Shown in pieces: positions 31,948 through 33,769 of a stretch of DNA of 33,769 nt. A program made the position numbers and the translations under genes. Under the pieces are notes generated by a model. The model saw nothing but the letters and a program-made list of their open reading frames with translations. It made no database searches and was not told the DNA's origin. The stretch comes from Chitinophagaceae bacterium (GTDB lineage Bacteria > Bacteroidota > Bacteroidia > Chitinophagales > Chitinophagaceae), in contig JACMLR010000310.1 in the NCBI GenBank assembly GCA_014379515.1, positions 1 to 33,769 of the forward strand. The letters run 5' to 3'. The stretch's first letter is position 1. Each line of letters begins with the position of its first letter.

Positions 31948-31991
31948 GTAGATGAGGTTTTATTAATGCAGCGAAGGTAATCGATCCTTAG

Positions 31992-33296
31992 TTATTCGAT
32001 TTTTATGAGTTGCATGCGGGGAACAAACAAATGCATCACCAGCCATGCAAATAAATAAGCAAGCCCGCAAATAACGAACATGATGAGATAGCCCTGTTGA
32101 ATATCACCGAGTGCTTTATAGTGATCAAACAGGTACCCGGCAGATTTGGAAACAACGATCCCGCCTAGTCCACCAGCCATACCACCGATACCGGTGACTG
32201 ATCCAACTGCAGCTTTTGGAAACATATCGGATACTGTTGTAAAGATGTTTGCACTCCATGCCTGGTGAGCTGCGGCGGCAAATCCAATGACACCGATGGC
32301 AAACCACATGCTCGTATTGCCGAACAACTGTGCAGTAACTACCGGTAAGGCGCAAACGGCATATATGAGCATGGACGTTTTTCTTGCCTTAAACACCGGC
32401 ATTCCATTCTTGATTAGTTTCATCGGAAGCCAGCCACCTAAAATACTACCGACAGCGGCAATCGTGTACACGAGGGCAATTGGAATGGATAGATCATCTT
32501 TCGTAAGGCCGTAGCCTGCTTTTAAAAATTTTGGCAACCAAAAAAGATAGAACCACCAGATTCCATCGGTCAAAAATTTGCCGAGTGCGAACGCCCATGT
32601 TTGTTTGTAGCCAAGTAAACGGCCCCAGCCGATTGGTTTCCCTGGTGCGGCCGCTTCAGCAGCCTGTTCGTCAACATCACTGTGGATATAATCATATTCC
32701 GCTTTTGATAACCTCTTTTGCTTGCGTGGGATTTCATATAACCAAAACCAGAAGATCAGCCATATCAATCCAATCGCCCCGGTAATAAAAAATGCAGAAC
32801 GCCATCCCCATGCCTGCGCGATATATGGCACAGTTAATGGCGCGATAATGGCTCCAATATTTGCCCCGGAATTGAAGATGCCCGTTGCAAGCGCACGTTC
32901 TCTTTTTGGAAACCATTCGGCAACAGTTTTTATTGCTGCAGGAAAGTTTCCGGATTCAGTTACACCGAGCGCTGCGCGTGCAACGAAGAATCCAGTTGTG
33001 GTTCGGATCAGCGCGTGACCCATTGCCGCCACACTCCAGAGAATCAACGATAACGCATAGCCGATCTTCGTTCCAAGTTTATCGATGATACGGCCCATAC
33101 CAAACATTGCTATGGCATACGACAACTGGAAAGCAACAGTGATATTTGCATAATCCGTTTCAGTCCATTTAAATTCGGGTGTCAGGTAATCCTCAACAAC
33201 AAGGGAAATGACTTGCCTGTCGAGATAGTTGATGGTTGTCGCGAAAAAAACCAATCCACAAATCGTCCACCTGTATTTTCCTACGGCTGTTTGCAT
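31992..33296 (-). CDS. MFS transporter, hexuronate (ExuT-like) family
   Basis: A 434-residue inner membrane protein with twelve predicted helices. The start (FFATTINYLDRQVISLVVEDYLTPEFKWTETDYANITVAFQLSYAI) and the cytoplasmic loop signature GRIIDKLGTKIGYAL, with ARAALGVTESGNFPAAIKTVAEWFPKRERALATGIFNSGANIGAIIAP, match the anion:cation symporter group that imports hexuronates such as galacturonate and glucuronate. The exact sugar acid cannot be told. It follows the KDPG aldolase gene by 41 bp on the same strand, which supports a role in uronate catabolism. Confidence 0.9.
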   Translation of the reverse strand: MQTAVGKYRWTICGLVFFATTINYLDRQVISLVVEDYLTPEFKWTETDYANITVAFQLSYAIAMFGMGRIIDKLGTKIGYALSLILWSVAAMGHALIRTTTGFFVARAALGVTESGNFPAAIKTVAEWFPKRERALATGIFNSGANIGAIIAPLTVPYIAQAWGWRSAFFITGAIGLIWLIFWFWLYEIPRKQKRLSKAEYDYIHSDVDEQAAEAAAPGKPIGWGRLLGYKQTWAFALGKFLTDGIWWFYLFWLPKFLKAGYGLTKDDLSIPIALVYTIAAVGSILGGWLPMKLIKNGMPVFKARKTSMLIYAVCALPVVTAQLFGNTSMWFAIGVIGFAAAAHQAWSANIFTTVSDMFPKAAVGSVTGIGGMAGGLGGIVVSKSAGYLFDHYKALGDIQQGYLIMFVICGLAYLFAWLVMHLFVPRMQLIKIE

Positions 33297-33337
33297 GTTG
33301 AAGTTTTAGTTCCCTTGCGGGATATGTGAATCCGTCG

Positions 33338-33769
33338 TTAGCGAATGGTCTTGATGAGGTCTAATAAACTGGCAGTATTATTACGCAAAAGGTCATACTT
33401 GCCATCGAGCACTATATCGGTCGTTATCAGGTTCGATCCAATGCCAACACCTATGGCACCTGCACGAAACCAATTGGAAATGTTTTCTTTTGTGGGCTCC
33501 ACTCCCCCTGTCACTAAAAAGTCGATTCCACTGAATAAAGGAAGTACTGCCTTTAAAAAATGCGGGCCGAGAACGTTTCCGGGGAATAATTTTATGAGAT
33601 CACACCCGGCGCGAAGCGCAACATGAATTTCGGTTGGTGTCATGCATCCAGGAATCCACAGTCTTTCGCGTTTCGTGGCAACAGAAGCAACCGCGCCTTC
33701 AAATACCGGACTAATAAGAATATCTGCCCCGGAGTCAACAAATTTCATAGCTTCTGTGCCTGTAGTAAT
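33338..33769 (-). CDS. eda: KDPG/KHG aldolase, partial
   Basis: The C-terminal 143 codons of a 2-keto-3-deoxy-6-phosphogluconate / 4-hydroxy-2-oxoglutarate aldolase; the frame is open to the right window edge (ITTGTEAMKFVDSGADILISPVF is the first readable part, in pieces). Motifs: IPGCMTPTE, LIKLFPGN with the Schiff-base Lys, LVTGGVEPTKENISNWFRAGAIGVGIGSNLI. The enzyme cleaves KDPG into pyruvate and glyceraldehyde 3-phosphate, the last step of uronate and Entner-Doudoroff breakdown. The N-terminal about 65-75 residues lie outside the window. Confidence 0.93.
   Translation of the reverse strand: MTTGTEAMKFVDSGADILISPVFEGAVASVATKRERLWIPGCMTPTEIHVALRAGCDLIKLFPGNVLGPHFLKAVLPLFSGIDFLVTGGVEPTKENISNWFRAGAIGVGIGSNLITTDIVLDGKYDLLRNNTASLLDLIKTIR

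Noticed and set aside
31249-31980. Plus-strand open frame of 243 codons antisense to the propeller lipoprotein
   Set aside because: The minus strand carries a lipobox and propeller repeats; the antisense frame shows no recognisable structure and starts and ends arbitrarily.

Overview
The window reads as chromosomal DNA of a Bacteroidota bacterium, most likely Chitinophagaceae or a close relative (inference from gene families, not from a marker gene). Pointers are two type IX secretion (T9SS) cargo proteins, one with a type A and one with a type B C-terminal sorting domain, a Porin_10-like outer membrane protein, HYC_CC_PP, DUF6526 and HU-CCDC81 family proteins, signal peptides that almost always leave Gln at +1, and TAnnTTTG promoter boxes. 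I see no rRNA, tRNA, CRISPR array, insertion sequence or prophage. Nearly all of it is densely packed core-type genes.

Left part (1-9,100): a metal-handling pair on the minus strand (HMA-domain protein, cut by the window edge, and an HYC_CC_PP protein), then purine nucleoside phosphorylase and a putative porin (minus), a type B T9SS cargo and a membrane-anchored protein of unknown function (plus), an unknown lipoprotein (minus) and lipoamide dehydrogenase (plus). Middle (9,100-18,000): an M43-type metalloprotease with a type A sorting domain, a glutaminyl cyclase lipoprotein, and a four-gene minus-strand block of a methyltransferase, a membrane-anchored HU-domain protein, a plugless outer membrane barrel and a 1012-residue TPR protein. 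This block looks like an envelope module and is the best candidate here for a little-described system.

Right part (18,000-33,769): DoxX, DUF6526, PBP4-type DacB, CinA, a 2-oxoacid dehydrogenase E2, a histidine phosphatase lipoprotein, a conserved unknown protein, a minus-strand run (3'-5' exonuclease, polyprenol-phosphate mannosyltransferase-like enzyme, EamA transporter, S9 peptidase), a 45-residue lipoprotein, a YtxJ-type bacilliredoxin, a propeller-like lipoprotein, and a hexuronate-type MFS transporter next to KDPG aldolase (cut by the right edge).

How they fit together: all eight clear signal peptidase I substrates leave Gln at +1, and the window also encodes the cyclase that would turn that Gln into pyroglutamate. 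E3 and E2 of 2-oxoacid dehydrogenase complexes are both present but 13 kb apart and without E1. The transporter and KDPG aldolase point to sugar-acid (uronate) catabolism continuing to the right. Several start sites had to be moved: two apparent TTG starts are better explained as -33 promoter elements, and three proteins seem to begin at real TTG codons. Family names come from memory of the families, not from a database search.
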